Source: Vibrio pectenicida
GTDB taxonomy: Bacteria; Pseudomonadota; Gammaproteobacteria; Enterobacterales; Vibrionaceae
Assembly (NCBI GenBank): GCA_024347015.1
Contig: AP024890.1
Coordinates: forward strand, 372,001 to 436,000
Reading direction: 5' to 3'
Length of the DNA: 64,000 nt
Positions 52,410 through 62,900 of this stretch are shown here, piece after piece. The position numbers and the translations under genes were made by a program. The notes under the pieces are model-generated. The model was given only the letters and a program-made list of their open reading frames with translations. It was not told the origin of the DNA and did not search any database. Position 1 is the stretch's first letter, and the number at the start of each line of letters is the position of its first letter.

Positions 52410-54392
52410 ATGAAAAAAATATTATTGCTTGTTTTACTTGCTGCTTCTATTTCAGTGGGCGCAACAGAGACGACATTCACTCAATATAACCATCATCAGA
52501 TTATGCGAGATAAAGTCAGCCAATGGGTGGACTGGGAATCTCAAGAGCATTCTTTAACTGCTGTTGAAGCGCTAAACGTGGCGAAGAAAAAACATGGTAC
52601 TGAGTACATGTCGAGTTTATTTATGACTCGGCTAAGTGAAGTTACAAACCATCAATTCGATACAGGTGGATTAGCTACTATAGAGCTTGGGATAATCAAC
52701 GAGGCTGCGACAGTATTTGTTATGTCTCAAGCACCCGATTTGCCTCACCACGAATTGTTTCCTTCTCAATACATGCTTCAAACCTTCTTAGCCAATTTGG
52801 CTATGGAACTTGAAGTTCTTTATCCAATGGCGGAAGACGAGGCAATGTATCTGCAAAGGTATTATGAAAGCGATCCCCTTGGCTTGTCTCTTTATTCTAT
52901 AGCTTTAAATATAAGCTTAGAAGAATATGGAGAGAGCGAGCTTGTTCAAAAGCTTGCAGATCAAACAAGTAGCAGGAACTCAAATTCTCTTCGCCAATTC
53001 TTAATCGCTAACTTTTCAGCAGGAGGCCGGTTTAAAGAGCGACTAGAGCTGGTTTTACTTGAGGAGCTAAAACAGTTTTCGGTGAATTGGAAGCCAGCAT
53101 ATGACGAATTTTCTCAATCATTACACGGCCCTCACCCATATGCACGAGTGGGGGCTATGATGCAAAGTACTCTATTGAACAAGTGGTCTTCACTAAGACA
53201 AGATGAGCGTGAAGCTTTAGGCGACTGGCATGAGCAAGCCACTCAACTGCCTAGTTATAAATATGGCTATTCCATGCTAGGAGAGGCAGTAGTCAATCAT
53301 TTTCGCCAGCACAAGCAGCAAGAGCATCATAGTCGTTGGAGTTTTCCAACATTTGCCGCAGTGACATTAGCCACTTTAGTAGTACCAGAATTGTTAGGTG
53401 AACTAGCACTTGGTGAGGTTGCTCAAGCACTGATATTTTCCAGAACCATGTTCACTGGAGCGAGGGTTGCAGATGCTGCTTACACTGATGAATTTGTTGA
53501 ACTTGCGCTCCAAGAAACAGCGAGGCCTGGCGCAATTTTGCCACAAAGTATCGCTTTGTCTTTGAGTAAAGTCACCAGCTCTTCTGCTATTGGAGGTGAA
53601 ATTGAACCTGGCCTCAATCACTATCTTGGTATTGATGCAATTGAAGGTACAGACTATGTGGCTAATGTGGAAGGTAGTTGGCAAAGGGTAAGGCGTTTCC
53701 CATTGACTGATGATTATGCGTTATTTGGTGGAATGGGATCATTAGGAGTGCATAAAGTAGCGCGATCCGGTGCGGCAGGTTGGTTATTAAATCAAACAGC
53801 AAATAGCCTGAGAAATTGGGTATCCTCGGGTGAGTATCGACATGTATTATTGCTTGGTAAGGGACAGCCTGAGTCGTTATTTCGTCATTACGGTGAGAGT
53901 GTAAAGAGTCGCTATGGTGTCCCTCAACGAAATATGGCGAGTGATGGTGACGTAACCTCACACCGACTAAACGGAATGTTCCCTCAAGCGTCATCGGGGC
54001 AACTGTCATCACTAACTTTTAATCATCGTTTAGATGTAGTTGCACATGGTAATCCCTATGGCCCAATATGCAGTGATCAAAATGGTTTAGAAACATCATT
54101 AACGCCATCAGGCTTAGCAAGAAAATTATTTGATTTAGGGCTACGTCAGGTTGGTGTGCTAAAAGTACAGTCGTGTAATGTAGGAGGAGGCTTCTACCTG
54201 ACTCAACTCGAACGGGCACTTAAAAAAACAGGTATAGATGTTGGATTCCTCGCCGCGCCTAAGGGTTATTTAGTACAACTCCCAAGGTTACCAAGAGCTG
54301 TGTTTTCACCGTTTCCAAATTTCAGTCCAGATCGCTATGAAGTAATATCAACGGGATTGCATCTAGGATTTCCAGGTACTCGGTACCAGTAA
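52410..54392 (+). CDS. Secreted protein with C-terminal caspase-fold (C80-like) peptidase candidate domain
   Basis: The start is at 52410 (MKKILLLVLLAASISVGA, a signal peptide); an upstream open frame from 52338 lacks a signal. About 660 residues. The central part holds a hydrophobic stretch (about residues 312-330, AAVTLATLVVPELLGELAL). The C-terminal 120 residues read RLDVVAHGNPYGPI (His546) then SLTPSGLARKLFDLGLRQVGVLKVQSCNVGGGF (Cys589). The 'HG ... strand-SC' pair and the order are those of C80-type and caspase-fold cysteine peptidases. Self-cleavage or toxin processing is possible. No full-length match recognised. Confidence 0.5.
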   Translation: MKKILLLVLLAASISVGATETTFTQYNHHQIMRDKVSQWVDWESQEHSLTAVEALNVAKKKHGTEYMSSLFMTRLSEVTNHQFDTGGLATIELGIINEAATVFVMSQAPDLPHHELFPSQYMLQTFLANLAMELEVLYPMAEDEAMYLQRYYESDPLGLSLYSIALNISLEEYGESELVQKLADQTSSRNSNSLRQFLIANFSAGGRFKERLELVLLEELKQFSVNWKPAYDEFSQSLHGPHPYARVGAMMQSTLLNKWSSLRQDEREALGDWHEQATQLPSYKYGYSMLGEAVVNHFRQHKQQEHHSRWSFPTFAAVTLATLVVPELLGELALGEVAQALIFSRTMFTGARVADAAYTDEFVELALQETARPGAILPQSIALSLSKVTSSSAIGGEIEPGLNHYLGIDAIEGTDYVANVEGSWQRVRRFPLTDDYALFGGMGSLGVHKVARSGAAGWLLNQTANSLRNWVSSGEYRHVLLLGKGQPESLFRHYGESVKSRYGVPQRNMASDGDVTSHRLNGMFPQASSGQLSSLTFNHRLDVVAHGNPYGPICSDQNGLETSLTPSGLARKLFDLGLRQVGVLKVQSCNVGGGFYLTQLERALKKTGIDVGFLAAPKGYLVQLPRLPRAVFSPFPNFSPDRYEVISTGLHLGFPGTRYQ

Positions 54393-54661
54393 CTTTTTAA
54401 TTTGAAGCATTTAAGTCTATTTTGAGGTGTTTTGTTTATGGCGCAGAGCAAAACATTTCTTTTTAGTATTTCAGGCATTTAAATATTGGATATAAGTTCA
54501 AGTTCAGTTGAGTGGGGGTAACGACAGGTATCTAGTTCTTTTATCGATACTTAGCTTGCCTGAACCAATAGCATGATGAATTTGTGATTAAGGTTTGGTT
54601 TATCACCTTGTCTTTCTGTATATATAACAGCACAATCGGCAAAAATGTTTCAGGAGTGAAG

Positions 54662-55297
54662 ATGGAACTTGAAGATATCCGCCGTGAATACAGTAAAGGC
54701 GGTTTACGCAGAAAAGATCTAAAAGAAAACCCTATCGATCAATTCAACCTCTGGTTGCAGCAGGCGATTGATGCTGGGTTAACAGACCCTACGGCTATGA
54801 CCGTTGCTACAGTAGATGAAAATGGTCAACCTTTTCAGCGCATTGTTCTACTCAAACATATCGATGAAGGTGGGTTTGTTTTTTACACCAACTTGGGTAG
54901 CCGAAAGGCGCAGCAGATGGGGAGTAATACCAAAGTTAGTTTGCATTTTCCGTGGCACCCTCTTGAACGCCAAGTGCATATCATGGGTATCGCTGAGAAG
55001 TTAGGTGTTACTGAAAATATTAAATATTTCTCTTCAAGGCCGAAAGAAAGTCAATTAGCAGCGATTGCGAGTAAACAAAGCAGCCGAATATCTACTCGTG
55101 GCGTACTCGAAGGGAAGTTCCTTGAGTTAAAGCAGAAGTTTGCTAATGGTGAGATCCCTGTGCCAAGCTTTTGGGGAGGCTTTCGGATTAAAGTTGAATC
55201 TATTGAATTTTGGCAGGGTGGTGATAATCGTTTACACGATCGATTCTTATTCTCTAAGCAAGAAAATACTTGGCAGATTGATAGGCTTGCTCCTTAG
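54662..55297 (+). CDS. pdxH: Pyridoxamine 5'-phosphate oxidase
   Basis: The start is at 54662 ([20 protein letters not shown]), the conserved beginning of PdxH; the longer frame from 54584 has no support. 211 residues with FMN-site motifs [23 protein letters not shown] and the C-terminal [15 protein letters not shown] with WQIDRLAP at the end. It oxidises pyridoxine or pyridoxamine 5'-phosphate to PLP. It is monocistronic, with a terminator just after it. The length matches the family (about 212-218). Confidence 0.97.
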   Translation: MELEDIRREYSKGGLRRKDLKENPIDQFNLWLQQAIDAGLTDPTAMTVATVDENGQPFQRIVLLKHIDEGGFVFYTNLGSRKAQQMGSNTKVSLHFPWHPLERQVHIMGIAEKLGVTENIKYFSSRPKESQLAAIASKQSSRISTRGVLEGKFLELKQKFANGEIPVPSFWGGFRIKVESIEFWQGGDNRLHDRFLFSKQENTWQIDRLAP

Positions 55298-55326
55298 ACA
55301 ACCAATAAGCACCTTTGACATAAATT

Positions 55327-55353
55327 AAAAATGCCGCTTAATGCGGCATTTTT
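55327..55353 (+). terminator. Terminator of pdxH
   Basis: AAAAATGCCGC and GCGGCATTTTT form an 11-pair stem with a TTAAT loop; symmetrical A/T edges allow use in both directions. Confidence 0.85.
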
Positions 55354-55382
55354 AATTGGGTTATGAATACGTGAGTTAAAAG

Positions 55383-57212
55383 TTAATTTATTTCACGTAA
55401 GACTCGAAATCCGGCGTAGTTTGCTGCTGACGAGTTTGATAAAGACAACTGCTCATGTGCTGCGGCCATTTCCGGAGAGAAGTTCCAAGCCCCACCTTTT
55501 AGAATGCCACGCGCGTCATTCGTCCATTGCCAAACATTACCTACGGTATCATAAATACCCAATTTATTTGGTTGAAAAGCCATGACGGGAGAAGTACTTT
55601 TATTTGACCATGGGGTTCCTCCCCAGCCAGTATTTGCTTGACTTGGTGCAAAATGGTCACCCCACCAATAATTGCTTTCTGAACCTGCTCTGGCTGCGAT
55701 TTCCCACTCATCTTCACTAGGCAATCGATAATAGTGATTAGTCTTGTTACTTAACCACTGCGCATAGGCTTGTGCATCATTTTTACTGACACAGACCACG
55801 GGCGAATTAGCAGCCTGCTTAAAGCCTGGATTACGCCAGTATCCTTTGGAAATTGGTGTCACTTCACCTTTGACTATCGCAGTACATGTATTCGTCAGCT
55901 CGGCATCTGTTTGATAATTGGTCGAGTCGACGAAGGATTCAAATTGTCTTACGGTTACGGGTGTGGTGCCAAATCCAAATGGCTGATTTAGCTTTAACTG
56001 CTTGGAGCCATGTTCTCCTAACATGTATCGACCGGGAAGGACAGTCGATACCTCTGGGCCTTGGTTACCTGAACCCAAAGAGTCAGCGAATTTGTCACCT
56101 TCACGCAGTGGATTTGCAGTTTCTATTAGAACGGCTCGGAGGTTATGATCGCGTTTAATCGATAAATCTTTACGGAAGTCTCGATAGCCTTCTTTCCTAA
56201 TGGAAATTGTGTGCTGACCTACAGGTAACATGACTTCTATTGGGGTACTGCCATACTTGACTCCGTCGATAGTTACCTTGTCATCGTATAGGTTTGAACG
56301 AATATTTAAGGTCACCCATGCAACTTCTTGGTTGGTCACGGAATTTTCTTTATCATCTGAACGCTTAGGTTCAAAACAGTACTTTTTATTGATTGCTAAA
56401 AGCGTACATGCCGCACTCTGAGTTGGCCTAGCCTGCATTTCAACGTCCATTATGCTGCGATAGCGGATACCGTCATAAAAGCCAGATTCTTTGGTTTTAG
56501 AGCGTAAAACATGAATATTAAAAGGGACTTTATTAGAGTTTGGCTTGATAGTCTGTGGCTCGCTTGTACTGCTAATTAGCTCAGATTGAAACTGTTTAAC
56601 CGCTTTTTGGACAGTTAGGTCGCGTGTTTGGCGGTCACACTCAGCAATAGTCATATTTGCCTGACAGCGATTTGTAAAGCTGACAGAAAGGGAATATGGC
56701 TGTTTAAGTTCTTCTTGCAGACGTTCTGCACGTGCTCTCAGTTTAGCTTGCTCTAGAGACTCAATACCTTGGCCGATGGCTTCAAGCTCATTACTATCAA
56801 GATTAAGTTGATGTTTTAGTTCTTGTAATATCTGTTCTTCAAATAAACGTTGTTTTTGGTTTTGTTTCAGTGTTGACCAAGAGTCTTGATAGGCTTTCTG
56901 GCTGGCTGAGAGATCGACAGCTGGGTCGTCAATCATGCGAGCATAATTAGCCTCAAGCTGCCTCTTAGCCTCGTTGAATTTTTTATCGAGTGATTTAGCC
57001 AATTTAGTCACTTCAGCGACAGTTTGCTGTTGTTCGTCAAGGCTAGTTTGTTTGTCATCTCGGCGTTGAGTGGCCGACTTTAATTCTTCATGTTTGTCGA
57101 ACAACTGCTGATCGATTTTTACGATAGGGTCGCGCGCTTCCTCAGCTGCAATACCAGCGGAGATAAAGTAAGGTGACAGAGCAAGAAGGAAGGTTGGTAA
57201 ACCAGTTCGCAT
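55383..57212 (-). CDS. Secreted PEGA-domain and FGE/SUMF1-domain protein
   Basis: A 609-residue protein: signal peptide (MRTGLPTFLLALSPYFISAGIAA), coiled-coil (about residues 30-170), a Cys-containing middle part, PEGA domain (about 297-348: YDDKVTIDGVKYGSTPIEVMLP) and a C-terminal formylglycine-generating-enzyme-like domain (about 375-605: SPVVCVSKNDAQAYAQWLS, YRLPSEDEWEIAARAG, GGAWNF ... GFRVLREI). The FGE fold may act here as a binding domain; the Cys pair of true FGEs is not evident. It is a paralogue of the next gene upstream over residues about 1-350. Confidence 0.8.
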   Translation of the reverse strand: MRTGLPTFLLALSPYFISAGIAAEEARDPIVKIDQQLFDKHEELKSATQRRDDKQTSLDEQQQTVAEVTKLAKSLDKKFNEAKRQLEANYARMIDDPAVDLSASQKAYQDSWSTLKQNQKQRLFEEQILQELKHQLNLDSNELEAIGQGIESLEQAKLRARAERLQEELKQPYSLSVSFTNRCQANMTIAECDRQTRDLTVQKAVKQFQSELISSTSEPQTIKPNSNKVPFNIHVLRSKTKESGFYDGIRYRSIMDVEMQARPTQSAACTLLAINKKYCFEPKRSDDKENSVTNQEVAWVTLNIRSNLYDDKVTIDGVKYGSTPIEVMLPVGQHTISIRKEGYRDFRKDLSIKRDHNLRAVLIETANPLREGDKFADSLGSGNQGPEVSTVLPGRYMLGEHGSKQLKLNQPFGFGTTPVTVRQFESFVDSTNYQTDAELTNTCTAIVKGEVTPISKGYWRNPGFKQAANSPVVCVSKNDAQAYAQWLSNKTNHYYRLPSEDEWEIAARAGSESNYWWGDHFAPSQANTGWGGTPWSNKSTSPVMAFQPNKLGIYDTVGNVWQWTNDARGILKGGAWNFSPEMAAAHEQLSLSNSSAANYAGFRVLREIN

Positions 57213-57258
57213 TATCTATTTCTACAATTATTTTAATCTAATGAACTTATTCTAAACG

Positions 57259-57314
57259 AAAACGCCACTTTTTCGTAAGTTATTCCCTTATAACTTACGA
57301 CAAAATGGCGTTTT
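57259..57314 (-). terminator. Long imperfect hairpin between the two PEGA genes
   Basis: AAAACGCCA pairs with TGGCGTTTT, and inside it CGTAAGTTAT pairs with ATAACTTACG. It lies between the gene at 57360 and the downstream FGE gene on the - strand; with a T-run on both strands it may end the first transcript. Confidence 0.6.
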
Positions 57315-57359
57315 TGGTCAATTTTGTGCAGCTCACTTCTACTGAAAAAGAGAAGTGGG

Positions 57360-58469
57360 TTAAATATTTGAATTTGGGCGTAACTTAACCCAGACAGTAT
57401 CATTACCATCAATAGCAATCATACGGTTGTATGTCTGGAAACCATCTTTAGATACGGTAAACTGATGTTTGCCTTTTGGTAGAACGACTTCTATCGGGGT
57501 ACTACCATAATTAACACCATTGATAGTAACTCGGTCTTGGTACTGATCTGATCGAATCGTGATGTTTGCCCAGCTTTGCTGTGTATTTGTCTTTTCTTTT
57601 TTAGCGACGCTGGCACTATTAAGACAGTAACGTGAAGATACGTTGAGTAATTTACATGCGGCAGAAGCCTCCGGGCGAGCCTGAAGTTGTGCCTGCATTT
57701 CAGTGTAGTAGCTGTTGTTACCTTCAAAGCCAGAGCGGATTATTTGGCTCTCTTGAACAAATACATTCAGTTGGACACCTTTCATGTTTTGTTTGGCGAT
57801 ATTGGCTTCTGTTAAGCTATCGAGTAATTTTGTCTTAAAGGAATTAACCGCACGCTGTTTGGTTAAGTATTTACCTTGATTCGTACACTCACCCAACGTC
57901 ATTGTTGCTGAACAGGTTGTTTTGAATGCTGTGTTCAAAACATCGCTTTCTCGTAATTCTGCATCAAGACGTTTTACACGGGCTTCGACTTTCTGCTCTT
58001 TAAGATAAGATAACTCAGAGTTAATCCTTGAACGTTTTTGCTTGATCTGAGATAAGCGCATCTCTTGTTCAGTAATACTTTGCTCTTGTTCAAGGATTTG
58101 TGTTTGGTTCTTCTTTAACGAAGCCCAAGCCTCTTGGTATTCCTGCTGAAAAGAGAGTAAATCAACATCTGGATCATCGAGAAGACGGTTATATTGTTTG
58201 TCCAGTGCTGACTTGGCTCGATTACGCTTAGCGTTGAGCTCTTGCTCTTCACGTTGATACTTACTTAGCTCTGCTCTAAGCGTTTGTATACGTGATGATT
58301 CAGCTTCAAACTCAGAACCAAGCTCCTGTAATTCACTTTGTTTGTTTTCTAATTTACTATCGATAGTTGCGACAGGATCGGCAGAGTCCACCATTTCCGC
58401 AAAAATCGAAGTTGATGCCCATAAAGGGCTTAGCGCAATTAAAAGCGCTGGGATGCGACGTATTATCAT
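57360..58469 (-). CDS. Secreted coiled-coil PEGA-domain protein
   Basis: The start is put at 58469 (MIIRRIPALLIALSPLWAS); five more codons upstream are open. About 369 residues: signal peptide, coiled coil (about residues 30-170), a TCSATMTLGEC Cys pair in the middle, then a C-terminal PEGA domain (YQDRVTINGVNYGSTPIEVVLPKGKHQFTVSKDGF). It is paralogous to the preceding part of the gene at 55383 but lacks the FGE domain. The two are tandem duplicates. Role unknown; envelope or surface structure is plausible. Confidence 0.75.
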   Translation of the reverse strand: MIIRRIPALLIALSPLWASTSIFAEMVDSADPVATIDSKLENKQSELQELGSEFEAESSRIQTLRAELSKYQREEQELNAKRNRAKSALDKQYNRLLDDPDVDLLSFQQEYQEAWASLKKNQTQILEQEQSITEQEMRLSQIKQKRSRINSELSYLKEQKVEARVKRLDAELRESDVLNTAFKTTCSATMTLGECTNQGKYLTKQRAVNSFKTKLLDSLTEANIAKQNMKGVQLNVFVQESQIIRSGFEGNNSYYTEMQAQLQARPEASAACKLLNVSSRYCLNSASVAKKEKTNTQQSWANITIRSDQYQDRVTINGVNYGSTPIEVVLPKGKHQFTVSKDGFQTYNRMIAIDGNDTVWVKLRPNSNI

Positions 58470-58484
58470 ATTTCCCTGCAACAA

Positions 58485-58888
58485 TTAACGTTTATTGACC
58501 AACGTAAAAAACCAAAAAAAAGACAAACTCTTGACAGTCCTTGTGTTCCTGTCTCTTCCAAGTTTACTTCAACCCTGCATCTTTCTCTTCTTAAATATTA
58601 ACCAGCTTTATGCAGATTGGCCTAATTTAACGTATATAAAACTTGGATGCTATCTATCATTTTGAGTTGATTGGGGAAATATGCAAGTGAAGATTGAGTA
58701 TCTGTAAAAAGAAAGTTGCTAGAAGTGACATAAACCGTAATTTATGTGCACTTGATCATTCTTCCGATGAACATGTGTTGGTTAGTGAATGACCATAATT
58801 ACCTTCTTTGCTATGTAAATTATGTTGGTTGGATGTGTTACTGACGGATGGTGATAAATTTCGAATCGAGATAATTTTGGTATACCAT
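58485..58888. promoter_or_regulatory. Divergent region between the PEGA gene and the AraC-type regulator
   Basis: About 400 bases without a supported gene. Confidence 0.35.
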
Positions 58889-59740
58889 ATGATGTTAATA
58901 AAACCTGAGGTCAAAAACTGTCTCATGAGCTGTTTCAAATCTCCGTCTCTAATCGGCGAACAAGACAAACTTTCGTTACCCAAGCCTGCAGAACTCGTCA
59001 CCTTGCCATCGCACATGGACTGTCATGATCATAGTTATACTCAGATCGTTATTGGCCTACAGGGAAAAGCTGAGTTTGAAGTTAGTGGTTTTGGTAACTT
59101 AGTTGGCCCAGGGCAAGGTTGTGTGGTGACATCTGGATCAGGTCACGCTTTTGGTGGTGTTGTTGAGAAGTCAGATATCCTTGTACTCAATATGCCATTT
59201 CCAAGCGTTGATGACCCATTAATGTTGCAGAAACTAAATGAACTGAGTCGGCGTGAAACCTATTTTCAGCTAGACCGCCAGATTCAGAAATTGATCCAAA
59301 TGTTAGTCACAGAAATGCAGTCGAGACCGGAAGACTTACTTCTTAGCAGGGCTTGTAATGATACTTTGATTGCCTTACTTCAACGGCATATGTCAACGTT
59401 TGCAACATCATACAAAGAATCACGCTTCGATCTTGAAGTTATAGACCGTTATATTGAGCAGCACTTGAGTCAGAAGATCTCGGTGGCTCAGTTGGCTGGG
59501 AGTGTCTTTCTAGGAGAAAGTCAGTTCCACCATTTGTTCAAATCATACATTGGGATAACGCCTCACCAATATGTGCTGGGTAAGCGAGTTGACATGGCCA
59601 AGTTGTTGATTGAAAAAGGTGATTTAACTTTAGGCCAGGTTGCTGAGTTTACCGGATTTTCTAGCCAGAGCACCTTTAGCCATACCTTCTTTCGCTTACA
59701 GGGCGTGTCCCCATCTCTGTATAAGAAAAAATTTAGTTAA
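58889..59740 (+). CDS. AraC-family regulator next to putA
   Basis: The start is uncertain: ATGs at 58889 and 58892 (MMLIKPEV) or 58925 (MSCFKSP); an open frame runs up to 58808. About 283 residues: N-terminal cupin (MDCHDHSYTQIVIGLQGKAEF) and C-terminal double helix-turn-helix (KISVAQLAGSVFLGESQFHHLF; LTLGQVAEFTGFSSQSTFSHTF). It lies 165 bases upstream of putA in the same direction. Since this PutA lacks its own DNA-binding domain, this is the likely activator of the proline genes; inferred. Confidence 0.8.
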   Translation: MMLIKPEVKNCLMSCFKSPSLIGEQDKLSLPKPAELVTLPSHMDCHDHSYTQIVIGLQGKAEFEVSGFGNLVGPGQGCVVTSGSGHAFGGVVEKSDILVLNMPFPSVDDPLMLQKLNELSRRETYFQLDRQIQKLIQMLVTEMQSRPEDLLLSRACNDTLIALLQRHMSTFATSYKESRFDLEVIDRYIEQHLSQKISVAQLAGSVFLGESQFHHLFKSYIGITPHQYVLGKRVDMAKLLIEKGDLTLGQVAEFTGFSSQSTFSHTFFRLQGVSPSLYKKKFS

Positions 59741-59905
59741 AATTTTATCTAATTACATGTGATTCTGTTTTTGTTTTGTTAATAAGCGGAGTTTTAAGCA
59801 AAAAACTCGGAGTTTTTGACAAGTAATCCTCTCCCGCTCAAAATACACTTCAAACCATTGTAATAACTCTGATGAATTTATCAGGTTTGAGATTGAGGAA
59901 AACGC

Positions 59906-62900
59906 ATGTTTACTGCAACTGATGTGTTGAATGCCGAGTTTGTTGAGCAGCCGCTGAATAATCTTTGGTCGCTGATCTCTCCACTTTACATGGTGGACGA
60001 ATCCCAATGGCTTGAGCAATTATTGCCTCTAGCAACACCGACAGATGCTGAAAAAGAGCAAATGTCGATAAAAACGACTGAGTTGATAGCAGCTATCCGT
60101 GCAGACAAAAAATCAATTCAAATGATTGATGCCTTGCTGCTTGAGTATAGTTTGGATACCCAAGAAGGCATTTTACTGATGTGCTTGGCTGAAGCCTTAA
60201 TGCGTATACCAGATGCTGCGACTGCTGATGCCTTAATTCGTGACAAACTCTGTGTTGCTGACTGGAAATCTCATCTAAAAAGTTCTGATTCGGTTTTTGT
60301 TAACGCATCGACTTGGGGCTTAATGTTGACTGGTAAAGTGGTTGGATTATCTGAATCAGAATCACGCAGCCCAGTCTCAGCAGTAAATCGTTTAGTTAAT
60401 AAAATGTCTGAACCTGTTATACGTAAAGCTATGCATCAGGCGATGAAAGTAATGGGGCACCAGTTCGTTCTTGGGCGCTCTATTGCCGAAGCCCAGAAAA
60501 ATGGGCGTAGTATGCGTGATAAGGGTTACACATACTCCTACGACATGTTAGGGGAGGCTGCGTTAACGACAGCAGATGCGAGTAAATACTTTAATGACTA
60601 TCTGATGGCTATTGAAGCGGTAGGCCGTGATAATTATGGTTTAGATACAAGTCCTGCTCCTTCGGTTTCAATTAAATTATCGGCATTACACCCGCGCTAT
60701 GAAGTGGCCAATGAAGAGCGAGTATTGACCGAGCTAGCTGACACCTTGATGCAACTGCTTTGTAAAGCGATTGAAGTGGATGTGGCGATTACTATTGATG
60801 CAGAAGAAGCAGATCGTCTTGAATTATCACTAAAACTTTTTGAAAAAATCTATCGAAGTGATTTAGTTAAAGGTTGGGGGAAATTTGGTCTCGTCATTCA
60901 AGCCTATTCAAAACGGGCACTGCCAGTTTTAGTTTGGATTAATGGCTTGGCTCAAGAGCAGGGCGATCTTATTCCTCTTCGTCTAGTTAAGGGTGCTTAC
61001 TGGGATAGTGAAATTAAATGGTCTCAGCAGGCTGGCTATGAAAACTACCCGGTTTATACTCGTAAAGAAGCGACTGATGTTGCTTACCTAGCCTGTGCTC
61101 GCTTTCTGCTATCTAACAATGTTCGAGGCAATATTTTCCCGCAGTTTGCGAGCCACAATGCTCAGACCGTTACTTCAATTGCTGTTATGGCCGAGCACGA
61201 AAACTATGAGTTTCAGCGTTTGCATGGCATGGGTGATTCTCTTTACAATCATGTGATGGAAGCCTACCAGCAGCCAGTGCGTATTTATGCACCTGTTGGA
61301 AGCCATAAGGAATTATTACCCTATTTAGTGCGTCGTTTATTGGAAAATGGTGCAAATAGTTCCTTTGTTCATCGCTTAGTCGATGCGCGTTGTCCTATTG
61401 AATCTCTTACCCAGCATCCTGTAGATATGCTTGGTGCATTTGAAACACTCAATAACAAAAGCATTCCGCTTCCGCCACAGATATTCTCTGAACGTAGCAA
61501 TTCGTATGGCGTCAATATCGATATTGAATCCCAAGCAAAAACATTTGAGCAGCAAGTTGAAGGATTTTTAGATAAACAATGGTTTGCAGGTCCTATAATC
61601 AATGGTCAAATATTTACTGAAAGCATGATCAAGGAAAATGCGACCACAGAGAAAGTCATGGCACCTTACGACAGACGTGTTCAAGTGGGCCAGGTGTCAT
61701 TTTCTAACCTTGATCATGTTTCCGCAGCAATTAAAGGTGCGCAAAATGCCTTTAGCAATTGGCAAGCTAGCTCATCAGCTCAGAGAGCAAAGCTACTAGA
61801 AAAATTGGCTGACTTGCTTGAGAACAATCTCGCCGAGCTGGTCGCTTTATGCCATCAAGAAGCAGGGAAAACAATTCATGATAGCATTGATGAAGTGCGT
61901 GAAGCTGTTGATTTTTGTCGTTATTATGCCAACCAAGTCAACACTCTAGGTGAGGTTGAAATTCAAGACTTTGATACTCAGATTCGTAAAGTATCACGCA
62001 ATGGGCGTGGTGTGTTTGTTTGTATTAGCCCTTGGAATTTCCCTTTGGCTATCTTCTTGGGGCAAATCACCGCAGCCTTGGTGGCAGGTAACACCGTAGT
62101 CGCTAAACCCGCGGAGCAAACCAGTTTGATAGCCGCGCGCGCTGTCGAATTTATGATTGAAGCAGGGTTCCCTAATGGAACCATTCAGCTCTTACCAGGC
62201 CGTGGTGCCGATATTGGTTCGGCATTGACATCGCACTCTGCTATTGCTGGTGTCGCTTTTACTGGTTCAACGCTAACAGCCCAGCGCATTAATCGTACTC
62301 TTGCAGGTCGAGATACAGCACCTGTTCCCTTTATCGCTGAAACGGGTGGCCAGAATGCGATGATTGTTGATAGTACGGCGCTTCCTGAACAAGTTGTCCG
62401 TGACGTTATCCGCTCTGCTTTTGCTTCTGCGGGACAACGTTGTAGTGCATTAAGAGTTTTATATGTACAAGAAGACGTTGCGGATCGTATCATCGCTTTA
62501 ATACAAGGCGCGATGCAAGAGTTAAAGGTCGGTTTACCTTTTGAGCACTCGACTGATGTTGGGCCTGTGATTGACGAAAATGCTAAAAATAAGCTTCTCA
62601 AACATATTGAACGCATGACGGCTACTCAGCAAAAAATTGCTGGATTAGAGCTAAATGAATTGCATCAATATGGCGATTTTGTTGCGCCGTGTGCATTTGA
62701 AATTGATGATATTTCTTGCTTAGACGAAGAACAATTTGGTCCAATTCTGCATATTGTTCGCTTTAAAGCGAGTCACTTGCATCAAGTCGTTGAAAGAATA
62801 AATGGTACTGGTTTTGGTCTCACAATGGGGATTCATAGCCGTAATGAAACGACTTATCGCTGGATTGAAAAACATGCTCGTGTTGGAAACTGTTATATAA

